From positions 62,001 to 126,000 of the forward strand of contig JAQMWT010000553.1 of NCBI GenBank assembly GCA_029834535.1: a stretch of 64,000 nt of DNA, read 5' to 3'. Of the stretch, positions 10,772-22,578 are shown piece by piece. The DNA is from Chrysophaeum taylorii (taxonomy: Eukaryota; Sar; Pelagophyceae; Pelagomonadales; Pelagomonadaceae). A program made the position numbers and the translations under genes. Every line of letters begins with the position of its first letter. Position 1 is the stretch's first letter. Under the pieces are notes generated by a model. It was not told where the DNA came from. It searched no databases and saw nothing but the letters and a program-made list of their open reading frames with translations.

Positions 10772-13700
10772 TGTGAGGAAGCTATGACACTTACCCCTGC
10801 ACCACGTCCCCATTATAGTTCTCTCATCCCCATTTCAGTTCTCACATGGCAGTAGGTGTTCTCCACGGTTGAGCCTCTGCTTGACTTCGTGGCGACACCT
10901 CCTCGGCTTCAGTTCATTGCTACTTGTTCGATTCGTTGTCGTCTATCATGTCCTCGATCGAAATTCAAGCTAGCAAGCTTTCGCACAAACTTGATGCCTT
11001 CAGCGGTGAGCGACATTTTTTTTTCCCACCAATGGCACGTCGTCTTGAGAACATGATCATCTCCACCGGCGATCACATTATCTCGACCAACGATCCTTGG
11101 ACAAGCATCTCAGCATCTCGCTGCTCTGCAGAAGCATCTCGCTGCTCTGAAGGCGAATTTCGCGTCAAGCAACGACGTTGATATCCATGAAAACCGCGAC
11201 ATGAACTTCACGCGACTTTACAAGCGCATTACCGATGTCTACATGGGCCGTGGGGATCGCGTAGCGAACTTCCTCAACAAGTTTATCATCGGAGTATACA
11301 AGTTGCTTGGCATTGTACCTATCACCGGCGTTCAAGTTGCTCGGCACTGTACCAATCACCGGAGTTCAAGTTGCTCGACATTCTACCTGATCTGACGCAC
11401 CCTCGAGTGGGTTCTCGCATTTGACTACGTGCATCGTGCTTCAAGCCTTACCGGCTTTGTTTTATCGTCTCGCGTTTCGTACCGATGAATGTGGTTGTAC
11501 CCTTGAGAAGTTCAACACCAATCAATTTAGATGGCATGCACAACCACTTCCGCCGCGCTATCCGCCGCGTCGTCAGCCACGACTTCAGACTCTTCCAACT
11601 GACCTACCCTAGACGCTCCCCTTTCCCAACAACCTGGCTTTACTCGATTCCGACGCACTACCCGATGTCCTTTTAGCGGCTGCAAGGATCACTTTAAGGG
11701 GGACTGCCGCAAGTTTCAAAGTTCCTAGCTATTCCACGACAACGCGCTACCCACCATCGCCCTTCTTCTCAACAGCGCAACACTCCCAATGACTCCAAAA
11801 ACACCCAACAACACCAACCCAAACCCACCACCACTAACACTGCCTTTTCTGCTCCTATGCCTACTCCCACCTTGACTGATTCTAGTTCCACTCCGCCGCG
11901 TTTCTTAATACCACCATCTATTCCACCCCCTTCACCGCCTTAAACGGCCACACCCACCGTCTCACATACCCCTCCCGTCTCATGCCAATCAAGATAATTC
12001 CAAGTCAGCGTGTGTACCGCCGAATGTCTGATGCAAGCACATCGACAACCCCATCCCACGGAAGCCCCTCGTTTTTGTTTTTAGCTCCCATTGCACAGGC
12101 GCCTCGTTCTGTATTTTCCCCTCGTCGTTGCTCCTCTCCTCGTTCTGTCTTTTCACCCCGTCGTTGCTCCCCTCCTCGTTCTGTATTTCGCCTATTCGTT
12201 GCTCCAATCCCCGTTGTGCATTTTCACCTATTCGTTGATCCACTCCTCGTTGTGCTTGTCGGTTTTGGTAAAACCAGCGAATCACGTTCCATCGCGCATT
12301 TCACCTGCCACAACTAAGCTGTGCCTGTCAATTTTTCGCGTGCGCAGTTTTCGTGCTTCCTATGTGGTTGGATCGCTCATCTTCGGGATCCTGGACAGAC
12401 GCTTCTTTGCTGTGTGTTCTCCTTCACGCACTTTTTCGCCGCTTTTCTGACCTTTAAAATTCGGTTTTGCTATCGACGTGAATCACCCGCGACGCTATCT
12501 GCAATGTTCTTACGTGCCACTGCGACGCTATCTGCAAGGCGAGCGAAGCTCGCCGCTTGCTCCTCCAACGTTGGCCCATATGGCAGCTTCGTTCTTCCGA
12601 ATGCGAAAACGGGCCACTTTCTTATCTTCCACAGCAGGCTGGCATACAGCAGCCTGGTCTACCTGTGTTCGTTCCTTACACCGCAGGCGCGTCCGAAGTC
12701 TTCCATTTTCGCGTACAGGACGCGGTCGTGCCCATGGCAACTTGCTCGCACCACAACAACCAAACACCCACGTTCGTATCAAACCTGCTTACGCCTGTTT
12801 TTGCTTCTGTCGACTCCGACCATCGTCATAACCTGGTCACCATGCACCATGCATCCTATCTGCCCAAAGGCCACGTTCTCATCAGACGTCTGGTACACCG
12901 CCATCATATGTACCAGCTTGTGTTTCCGCTATCTTTGCCCCGCTGCGATTCTCAGTGGCACCAATCGTCTAACGCACGTCATCCCAGGCACTTTTGTCGC
13001 TATTGTTCTTCAGACCTCGATTTTGCTGACAGTTTCACTTACCCGATTTCCTGCAATGTCAACCACCGAAGGAACTTCAACGTTGTTCTGACTTTCTCGA
13101 ATCACGCTTCCAAGCTCTCGTCTATTGTTGCCCCATTGTCACCTGTTCCTGCTGTTGCCCGATTGTCACCTGTTCTTCCGCTGTTCTTCCGCTGTTGCCC
13201 CCTTGTCCGCTGTTGCCCCCTTGCCCCTTGTTTGATGAGAATGCGCCGGTTTCACTGGGACTGATCACCCCATCACGTGAACCGACCATTCTACGAGCTC
13301 GAGAGAAAATAACAGAAAGTGCAAAAGAGAGAAAACAACAGAAAGTGCAAAACAAAGTCGCGCCAAACGGAGCCGACCGCGCAAAGTCGACCAACGCGCG
13401 TTACAACAACCAACAAACTTTTTTTACGGGCCATTCTGTTTCATCCTGTCACAATGTCGATACGGGCCATTCTGATGTTGATACGGGCCATTCTGATGTC
13501 GATACGGGCCATTCTGTTTCCTCCTGTCACGATGTTGATTCTGTTTCCTCTGTCGCTTCTGTTTCCCCCTGTAACTCTTTGTATGTCTCTTCTGTTAGCT
13601 TTCGTTTGTTAGTTCATTAGGTCTTCCTTCCCCTTTGTTTAGCTAACACCCTTGTTGATCCCCATGCACACGTTTATTACTCTGCTTCCGAAGAACTGTC

Positions 13701-15015
13701 GCAATATTCCGACCTTGACGAATACACTATCACTTCCACCCATCTACGTGAAGCTTTAGCTCCGACCAATCCTGAGCGTCCTGGCTGGTTGCAAGCCATC
13801 GCTAAAGAATGCAGCTCTCTTGGTCAGCTTGGTTGCTGGGATGTTCTGCGCCTTCCTTCGACGTTTTCTGGCAACATTTGTACCCTCAAGTGGATCCTCC
13901 GCAAGAAGTATGACTCTGGCCGCTTCAAATCGTACAAGGCTCGCCTCGTTGTCCGCGGTTACACCCAGGTTCACGGCATTGCTTACCACGACACGTGCCG
14001 TCCTGTAGATGTCATCTCTGCTTTCATACAAGCCCCTGTCTGGCGTTGCTGTTCATGACTGGGATTTGCATAAGTTGGATGTCAACTCCGCTTTTATCCA
14101 AGCTCTCATTGACGAAGACATCTATGTCTGGCCACCCCAAGGCTATGCTCCTCGCCAACCCACCGATCGTTCCGAAATCGTTTACAAGCTCCGTCGCTCT
14201 TGGTATGGTTGCAAACAAGCTTGTCGCAATTGGTGGCTTTATTTGGAACGCTTCCTTCTCAATGATTGTGGCTTCGTCCGCGGATCTCGTGACACTTGCC
14301 ATTACAAGCTCGTGCTCAATTCTACCGTGGTCCTCCGTCTCGTTTTAGTCTTTGATGATCTTCTTGTGGCGCACCCTCGTCATTGCATTGGCCATTACCA
14401 AGCCTTTTTCCTCCATATCCGCGCTTTCACTGACGTCAATGAACTTGATCTCACCTCTTACGTTGGCTTTTGAAGCTGAATTGCTCGCTCTTTACGCCGC
14501 TACTGCTGAGCTCTATTGGCTTCTCCAACTTTTTGATGACTTTGATCTCCATCGTCACACGGTACCAATGTATGTCGATAATAGCACCACCGTCACCCAA
14601 GTCCGTCTCCAATGTCTCCCGCGGCGCACCCGCCATATTGATATTCGCTTTTACCGCCGAATATCATCGCAACCACATCATTGACCTCCAACATAGCGAT
14701 ATCTTCACCCGCAGTACGGAAGCTCCTTCCTTCCTCCGGCTTCGTGCTCGTTACCTCACCTCGCGACTTCGCCCTGATATCTCCTGTCTCTTTCTGCCAC
14801 ACTGCCTCTCCTGACGTCTTCCTTCAAGCTTCTCCTCTGTGAGTGTCTCACTTACCCCTTTTCCTTTTCTTTCTTTTCCAGCACCTGTGTGAGGATCTCA
14901 CTTACAGCTTTTTATCCTTTTCTTTCTTTTCCAGCACCTGTGTGAGGAAGCTATGACACTTACCCCTGCACCACGTCCCCATTATAGTTCTCTCATCCCC
15001 TTTTCAGTTCTCACA
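10772..15015 (+). mobile_element. Ty1/Copia LTR retrotransposon fossil, copy 2
   Basis: LTRs of 75 bp at 10772-10846 and 14941-15015 start TGTGAGG, end CTCACA and are nearly identical. The internal part includes a gag-like region (about 10.9-12.0 kb, with a zinc-knuckle-like stretch) and Copia RT and RNase H stretches (about 13.7-14.7 kb). It is broken, with several interruptions. The left flank is a LINE tail and no target duplication is seen, consistent with arrival by segmental duplication. It is the longer form, 4.2 kb. Confidence 0.85.
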
Positions 15016-15188
15016 AATACATTAAGAATCCCCAACGTTGTACTCCCCCTAATAGCTAGCTAGCTAGCTATATCGCGCCCAACATCTTCGGCAGATGCCA
15101 GCGCCGTTTTCCAGCAGGTTCGACGCTAAACGGATTGCCGACCATCAACAGCCCCCAGCGCCAGCCCTTCTTTAAAATGTAGCGCTCC

Positions 15189-15983
15189 TCAGCTTATCTG
15201 CTTCTTTCTCTCGCAGGCTGGCTGCGGTTTTCTGGGTGGTATGGACACCCGGAACTTCGCTGATTTGAACACGTAGAAGATGGCGAACGGGACGTCCTCG
15301 GAGAACGAGCGTGGCAAGTCCACAACGATCTCTTCTCCGAAGGGCACTTCCTGCTTGTGGACGTAGCCAGATAGTGCGGCGTAAACATTCGCGTAGAAGT
15401 ATTCAGCGACAGCCTGTGTTTCGTTCTTTGCGTTTATCCACCCAGGCATCTGCTTCACTCGCTTTGCGATCTTCGTTTCGTTCATCATCTTCGACACCAG
15501 CGTGTTGTTCTTGGCGAAGAAGGTGTTTATCTTATCCTTGTACGTCCTACCGCGGCAGTCGAGGATGATGGTCTCGATGACGTTTCGCAGCTCAAGTTCT
15601 TTTAATTCACTCAAAAACGCGCCTCTCTGCAGCAAGAGTGCGTCCCGTTCAGACGTCAACACCCTCAATTCTTCCGACAGGTCCTTGGCTTCGAGAGCCA
15701 CCTTCGCCACCTGGGCGGTCGCGTCGGCCACTTGGTCCTTGGCTTCGAGAGCCACCGCTGCCACTTGGTCCTTGGCTTCGAGAGCCACCTTCGCCACTTT
15801 CGCCACTTGGTCCTTGGCTTCGACCAACTCTTGCAAGCTCTCGTAATACTTTTCTTTCCATTCTCGTTCGACCGTCGCCCGGGGAGAGAGGACACGGCAA
15901 CTGTGGACTTGACGTGCCGGCGCTTGAAACGCACATGCGAGATAATCGCCGGCGAGAAGAAGATTGGCACACACAAAGAACAT
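15189..15983 (-). CDS. Predicted plastid-targeted coiled-coil protein, paralogue 2
   Basis: 264 residues from an ATG at 15983. It is near-identical to the protein at 5626-6384, with the same hydrophobic start and CAFQAP motif. The coiled coil is longer: one additional VALEAKDQVAA unit is inserted. The C-terminal domain is unchanged up to KPQPAC, after which the tail differs (ERKKQIS) because of a 2-bp length difference in a CT/GC-rich stretch. That stretch may mark the end of real coding sequence or a splice site. Function unknown. Confidence 0.6.
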   Translation of the reverse strand: MFFVCANLLLAGDYLACAFQAPARQVHSCRVLSPRATVEREWKEKYYESLQELVEAKDQVAKVAKVALEAKDQVAAVALEAKDQVADATAQVAKVALEAKDLSEELRVLTSERDALLLQRGAFLSELKELELRNVIETIILDCRGRTYKDKINTFFAKNNTLVSKMMNETKIAKRVKQMPGWINAKNETQAVAEYFYANVYAALSGYVHKQEVPFGEEIVVDLPRSFSEDVPFAIFYVFKSAKFRVSIPPRKPQPACERKKQIS

Positions 15984-16116
15984 CGTCGCCTGAGCTCCGA
16001 AGTACCGTTTTGTTCAGAGGAGCGAGAGGTTGTTAAAGTCTAACAGTCCGTTGAGTCGCGCCAAAAGCAATAAATGTCTCGCACTTCGAGGTCTGTCGCC
16101 CGCCTTTGACTGGCGA

Positions 16117-16371
16117 ATGCAGGTCGGTGAGGGCGGCGTGCGGCGGCGGCAGGTCGAGAACGAGCCGCCCGAGTTCGAGAAGCGCGCCGAGAAGCCCATC
16201 ACGGAAGAGGAGGCTCTGGCGAGGTTGTCCAGTTTCATAGCCACGGCCGCAAACGGCGGTCCGTTCGCGCCGCGAGACGACGTCCTCGCGCGGCTCCACA
16301 TGATCCACAAAGCAATGAGTCGCGAAGCACCATCGCAGCCCAAGAAGCAGCGCAGAGAGTCGGCGCCCTGA
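16117..16371 (+). CDS. Small hypothetical ORF, second copy
   Basis: Identical in protein sequence to 6518-6772 (84 residues, basic C-terminal KKQRR). It was duplicated with the surrounding unit. No recognised domain. The identity reflects recent duplication and is not evidence of selection. Confidence 0.3.
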   Translation: MQVGEGGVRRRQVENEPPEFEKRAEKPITEEEALARLSSFIATAANGGPFAPRDDVLARLHMIHKAMSREAPSQPKKQRRESAP

Positions 16372-16820
16372 ACGAAGGTATGCACACGCAGAAAGGAGGT
16401 TTTGCTCCGAAGACAAACGACGGAGACGTCCACCGGCTGCCTGAAATACATAGTGTGCGGATTGGACTCCTCGCGGAGTGAGTGGCTCCACCCCTCGCAT
16501 TACGCCCGCCATCGATGGCGGGCTCTTGTATGTTTGGTGAAACCCTTGGCACCGAGTTCCAGAAGAATCAAATAGGGAGGGTTTTGTATGAACAGTGATT
16601 TGAATTGGGGTGTTATTATTAGTCCGTCGACGCTGAGGTTGGATGGAAGGCGAGCAGCAGGAGGAGCGGCTTGTCGATGCAGAAGTTGCCGAGCAGCAGC
16701 GGAAGGGCGGCGACACCGTCGTTGGCCCAGCCGTGGGAAATTTTAGCGTTCAATACGCGGGCCTACGTGATTACGCGGGCCTACGTGATCCTTACCCTAA
16801 ATCGAGGGACAGACAGACAG

Positions 16821-19800
16821 TCACGTGACCTGAGCGATTTGCGCTCTGCGATCGACGAGGTCTCCATCAAAGACCTCATTATATCGCCGTGCTCTTGCAT
16901 TCGCACCATTCCCGCCCAATTCCGCGAGGCATGGGCGAGCGCAATGGCTGAAGTGTGTTCATGGTTTGAAGACGCCACTTCCGATAACGCTCGTGACCGT
17001 GCCCTCCTTTGGTACATGAGCCTTCACAGCCTACTTCTTCGGCGAGCACCACGAGGCGGCGCCCGTCGGCCCGACGTGCTCACTGACCGCTTTACAGCCT
17101 TCGCCGCAGGGCGTTACGACCTCCTCATTGACGGCTACCTCCACGACGTGACTCGCGTGCGCTCCCATGTACGCTCACGGGCGGCCCCCGACGATGACGC
17201 GGACGCACTTCGTGCATTGCGACTCGCTGAATCTGGCGACCTCTCTCGGGCGTGCCGTATTCTCACCAGCCTGGGCATCGCCGACCCCTGCCACCCAGAC
17301 GTCATGCGCCAACTCGTGTCCAAACATCCTACTCGCAAGGAGGACCTTCACACTTTCCCCAACCACCCGCAAGGGCTCGCCACACTCTCGGTCGCCCTGC
17401 GTGAAACTTACCGCACGCTCCGGCCGAAGGCTGGTGTGGGCCCCGACCAGTGCCGCAATGAATTCCTCTCCGTTTTCGCCCAGCCCTTCCCGAGCAACGT
17501 CAAGGCACGCTCGGCGATGGACAAAATCGACAACCTTGAGACCTTGTTCGTTCGTGGGAGCTCTTCCTGACTGGTTATTACTTCATCACCACCACGGTAA
17601 CCCTCATTCCGTTGGTAAAACGACGCGCCGCTGACGCTAACCAAGCACCTGACGTTCGACCTATCGGCATTGGCACCGTCCGCCGCCGTGCCACTGGACG
17701 GTGCCTTGTGCGTAGCCTCCACTCCGAGCTCTCTGAGGCACTGTACCCGATCAACGTTGCCGTCGGGGTCAAGGGCGGCCCCTCGCGCCTCGTCTTTGGC
17801 GTCCGCATCCACGCGGAGCAGTACCCCGACCAGGTCATCATCAAGCTGGACAAACGCAACGCCTTCAACGAGCTCAAGCGCCGGACCGTCGTGGACAAAC
17901 TCGCAAACCACGCCAACGCTAAGCTGCGTGCCTTTGGCCACTTTATGTTCAAGCAATTGCGGCCGGCATCCTGGGTGGCCCTCCACGGCCCCACCGGCCT
18001 CGATCGTGCCCCCTTCGACTCTCAAGAAGGCGGCCAGCAAGGCGACCCCACCTATCCACCGGCGTACTGTCTGGCAACGCATGACGCCGCTCAGGCCCTT
18101 GACACCCGCTTACGTTCATGTGCCGGCTACGCCCGATTTGGCATGGACGACGGCGTCATCTCTGGTTCCCCTCGTGAAGTTGTCGACGCCCTCCTGCAGT
18201 ACGCCCGCGACATCCAAGCTAGCGGCGAGGAGCTCCGCCTCGACAAGTGCGAGGCGTTCTGTCCGGCACTTGGCATGGGGCTTCTCGACCACCCCGATGT
18301 TCACGACCACGTCCAAGTTGCGCCTGACGGCACGCGTACTCTTGCTGGTATCCCCGTTGTCGCCGACGGCCTCGTAATCTACGGTGTGCCCATCGGCTCC
18401 CCGGCCACGCCGGAGATGCCTATGTCGAAGCTACCTTGCAACGCGAGGTTGACGCTCAGGTGAGCTACATGAGCCGTATTCGCACCAAGCTCCAGAACGT
18501 CTCCCTCCACTGCATGTACTCGTTGGGCCGCTACTGCATCGCCCCGCGCATGGACTACATCGCGCAACACTGCTACCCCGCCAATGCCTTGAGCGCGCTC
18601 CGCCGCTTCGACGTTGCCGCCCTCAGCTTCGTCGCCACAGCACTTGGCGCAGATCCGCGTCAGGTTTTTGACTCCAACGGCATCGTCCTCCAACGCCTCC
18701 GTCTTCCTGCTCGAAGTGGGGGTGGCGGCATTCGCTCCTGCGCCGACCTCAGCCCCGCCGCCTTTGTTGGCACGGCGGCCCAGGCCCTCCCACACCTCGT
18801 CGACCTTCGCGATCCTACGGGTGCCTTGGAGGTCCCTGGCTACCTCCCCCCTCGCCTCGGTCCTGGGTGCCACTTCTTTTCGCACAGTTAACGAGTTGCA
18901 CCGTTGGCACCACCTCCTCGCATCCGGTTGCCGCCTGGGGCGGGCACTCGAGACTGCGTGGGACGGACTTCGGGCTGATCTCCGTACCACGCTGGCTTCC
19001 CACGGCGGCGCTGGTTCCGGCGACCCCGCCAACGTTCATCTCGTCGACGGTCCTCTCTCCCACGAATTCGTCTCCATGGGCGTCCTCGTCGACCCCACCA
19101 TCTCGACACCCGTGCTCATACCCCAACTCCAGCGTGCTCTAACCTCCCAGCGCGAGACAGCTCGGGCCACTGCACTCCAGCGCCTTGCGGCCACCCTTCC
19201 CATCACCGAAGCACTTCGAGTAGCGGCGTCCTCATGGGATCGCTTCTCGACCACGTTCATCAGCTCGTGGCCCAGCTCTGGCCTTCAAATCCCCAACCGC
19301 TGCTGGGCTGAGATGTGTGCCCAGTACTTTGGCTACCCCTCTCCAGCTTGTTTGGGCCTCGTGGGCACTCGCATTCTGGGCACTGACGTCGTTCTCGACG
19401 CTCACGGCAAGGTGCTTCTCACGCAGGCCAACCTTGTCAACCGCGGAGGAGCGCGGACCACCTGGCATGACGGCCAGCTCGACTGCGTCCACGGCAGCGT
19501 CAAAGAGGCCGGCATCCCAGCCCTGTCCGAGGTTTTCGGCATCTTTGCTGACGTCGTCGCCCCTACCATTCGCACGCGCCTCTACGGCCGGTACCGAGGC
19601 AATCTCGCCCGACGTCAAGTCGTCCCAGACATCCTCACCACGCTCGACAACAAGGAGCAACTCTACGACATCAAAACCCTCGCTTGGGGTTCGTTGTACA
19701 CCGCCCACGCCCTCCATCCCTCCCACCCGTCGCCTGTCGATCGGCGCGCAGCGCAAGTCCACTCCGAATACCTCGCTCACGCCCGCGGCATCGACGCCAT

Positions 19801-20386
19801 CATCCCCCAGCCGGGTACAGCACCACCGCCTGGCTTCTTGGGCCCTGTCGAACAGCGGCTACGTAGCTACGGCACCGTCGCCGGCCTCGTCTTTGGTGCC
19901 TTCGGTGAGGCCAGCGCGGCGTGCCAGGCTCTCGCCCAAACATGCGCAGAGCGCATCGCTGCGCGAACCTGGGTGACAAGCGGCTGCGCCAACTTCACAG
20001 AGGCAAAGGCGGCCCAAACTCGCCGCATCTACCGTGAGTGGGGGATCGCCAACGCATTAGGCCGGGCTCGCTGTGCCCTCACCGCCCTCACCCATGTCGC
20101 CGCCTCGGGGAACCCCGCCCAGGCCGCCCGATCCCAGCAGGACGTCACCCTTCGTCGCACATACGTCCGGCGGCAGCATGCGTACGACCTACGGGCGGGG
20201 CCCGTCCTCTCTTCGCCTGCCCCACGCCTCGGCGATGACCCCGACTAGGTCCCGCGTACTTATCTCCGCCCGTCAGGCACATCCCTCATACCCCACAAAC
20301 CCACCCACATCCTTCATGCTCCCCACACACACCCCCTCTTAGCAGTCGACATTTAAAGACAGACAGACAGTTAAAGACAGACAGGC
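16821..20386 (+). mobile_element. RLE-type-like LINE, copy 2, 5'-truncated
   Basis: The duplicate of copy 1, with the same left flank (CCTTACCCTAAATCGAGG plus GACA repeats) and the same 5' truncation point. It keeps the frame at about 17.19 kb that copy 1 lost (RSRAAPDDDADALRALRL is continuous) but has its own 1-bp change near 18.85 kb. RT motifs NAFN, EGGQQGDP and FGMDDG and the PD-X12-DIK motif are present. The C-terminal frame runs to a stop at 20248. The 3' tail runs into the tandem array at 20387. Confidence 0.85.
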
Positions 20387-22578
20387 GCAACTCTACGACA
20401 TCAAAACCCTCGCTTGGGGTTCGTTGTACACCGCCCACGCCCTCCATCCCTCCCACCCGTCGCCTGTCGATCGGCGCGCAGCGCAAGTCCACTCCGAATA
20501 CCTCGCTCACGCCCGCGGCATCGACGCCATCATCCCCCAGCCGGGTACAGCACCACCGCCTGGCTTCTTGGGCCCTGTCGAACAGCGGCTACGTAGCTAC
20601 GGCACCGTCGCCGGCCTCGTCTTTGGTGCCTTCGGTGAGGCCAGCGCGGCGTGCCAGGCTCTCGCCCAAACATGCGCAGAGCGCATCGCTGCGCGAACCT
20701 GGGTGACAAGCGGCTGCGCCAACTTCACAGAGGCAAAGGCGGCCCAAACTCGCCGCATCTACCGTGAGTGGGGGATCGCCAACGCATTAGGCCGGGCTCG
20801 CTGTGCCCTCACCGCCCTCACCCATGTCGCCGCCTCGGGGAACCCCGCCCAGGCCGCCCGATCCCAGCAGGACGTCACCCTTCGTCGCACATACGTCCGG
20901 CGGCAGCATGCGTACGACCTACGGGCGGGGCCCGTCCTCTCTTCGCCTGCCCCACGCCTCGGCGATGACCCCGACTAGGTCCCGCGTACTTATCTCCGCC
21001 CGTCAGGCACATCCCTCATACCCCACAAACCCACCCACATCCTTCATGCTCCCCACACACACCCCCCCCTCTTAGCAGTCGACATTTAAAGACAGACAGA
21101 CAGTTAAAGACAGACAGGCGCAACTCTACGACATCAAAACCCTCGCTTGGGGTTCGTTGTACACCGCCCACGCCCTCCATCCCTCCCACCCGTCGCCTGT
21201 CGATCGGCGCGCAGCGCAAGTCCACTCCGAATACCTCGCTCACGCCCGCGGCATCGACGCCATCATCCCCCAGCCGGGTACAGCACCACCGCCTGGCTTC
21301 TTGGGCCCTGTCGAACAGCGGCTACGTAGCTACGGCACCGTCGCCGGCCTCGTCTTTGGTGCCTTCGGTGAGGCCAGCGCGGCGTGCCAGGCTCTCGCCC
21401 AAACATGCGCAGAGCGCATCGCTGCGCGAACCTGGGTGACAAGCGGCTGCGCCAACTTCACAGAGGCAAAGGCGGCCCAAACTCGCCGCATCTACCGTGA
21501 GTGGGGGATCGCCAACGCATTAGGCCGGGCTCGCTGTGCCCTCACCGCCCTCACCCATGTCGCCGCCTCGGGGAACCCCGCCCAGGCCGCCCGATCCCAG
21601 CAGGACGTCACCCTTCGTCGCACATACGTCCGGCGGCAGCATGCGTACGACCTACGGGCGGGGCCCGTCCTCTCTTCGCCTGCCCCACGCCTCGGCGATG
21701 ACCCCGACTAGGTCCCGCGTACTTATCTCCGCCCGTCAGGCACATCCCTCATACCCCACAAACCCACCCACATCCTTCATGCTCCCCACACACACCCCCC
21801 CTCTTAGCAGTCGACATTTAAAGACAGACAGACAGTTAAAGACAGACAGGCGCAACTCTACGACATCAAAACCCTCGCTTGGGGTTCGTTGTACACCGCC
21901 CACGCCCTCCATCCCTCCCACCCGTCGCCTGTCGATCGGCGCGCAGCGCAAGTCCACTCCGAATACCTCGCTCACGCCCGCGGCATCGACGCCATCATCC
22001 CCCAGCCGGGTACAGCACCACCGCCTGGCTTCTTGGGCCCTGTCGAACAGCGGCTACGTAGCTACGGCACCGTCGCCGGCCTCGTCTTTGGTGCCTTCGG
22101 TGAGGCCAGCGCGGCGTGCCAGGCTCTCGCCCAAACATGCGCAGAGCGCATCGCTGCGCGAACCTGGGTGACAAGCGGCTGCGCCAACTTCACAGAGGCA
22201 AAGGCGGCCCAAACTCGCCGCATCTACCGTGAGTGGGGGATCGCCAACGCATTAGGCCGGGCTCGCTGTGCCCTCACCGCCCTCACCCATGTCGCCGCCT
22301 CGGGGAACCCCGCCCAGGCCGCCCGATCCCAGCAGGACGTCACCCTTCGTCGCACATACGTCCGGCGGCAGCATGCGTACGACCTACGGGCGGGGCCCGT
22401 CCTCTCTTCGCCTGCCCCACGCCTCGGCGATGACCCCGACTAGGTCCCGCGTACTTATCTCCGCCCGTCAGGCACATCCCTCATACCCCACAAACCCACC
22501 CACATCCTTCATGCTCCCCACACACACCCCCCCCTCTTAGCAGTCGACATTTAAAGGCAGACAGACACAAACCCACCC
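20387..22578 (+). repeat. Tandem array of the LINE 3' end, three extra about 730-bp units
   Basis: Units are 20387-21119, 21120-21851 and 21852-22578. They repeat the last 730 bp of LINE copy 2 (from GCAACTCTACGACATC at 19657). Each runs from just before the DIK motif to the GACA tail and each keeps an open frame of 184 codons from an in-frame ATG (20424-20978, 21157-21711, 21889-22443). The joints read GACAGACAGGCGCAACTC, so each unit starts immediately after a tail. The units are almost identical, indicating recent amplification. Confidence 0.85.

Noticed and set aside
14816-14945. Polypyrimidine repeats before the Copia 3' LTR as a host gene intron
   Set aside because: They occur in the same place in all three Copia copies and belong to the element.
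20387-22578. Regularly spaced repeats reminiscent of an array such as CRISPR
   Set aside because: The units are 730 bp of LINE coding and 3' UTR with no spacers; the genome is eukaryotic.
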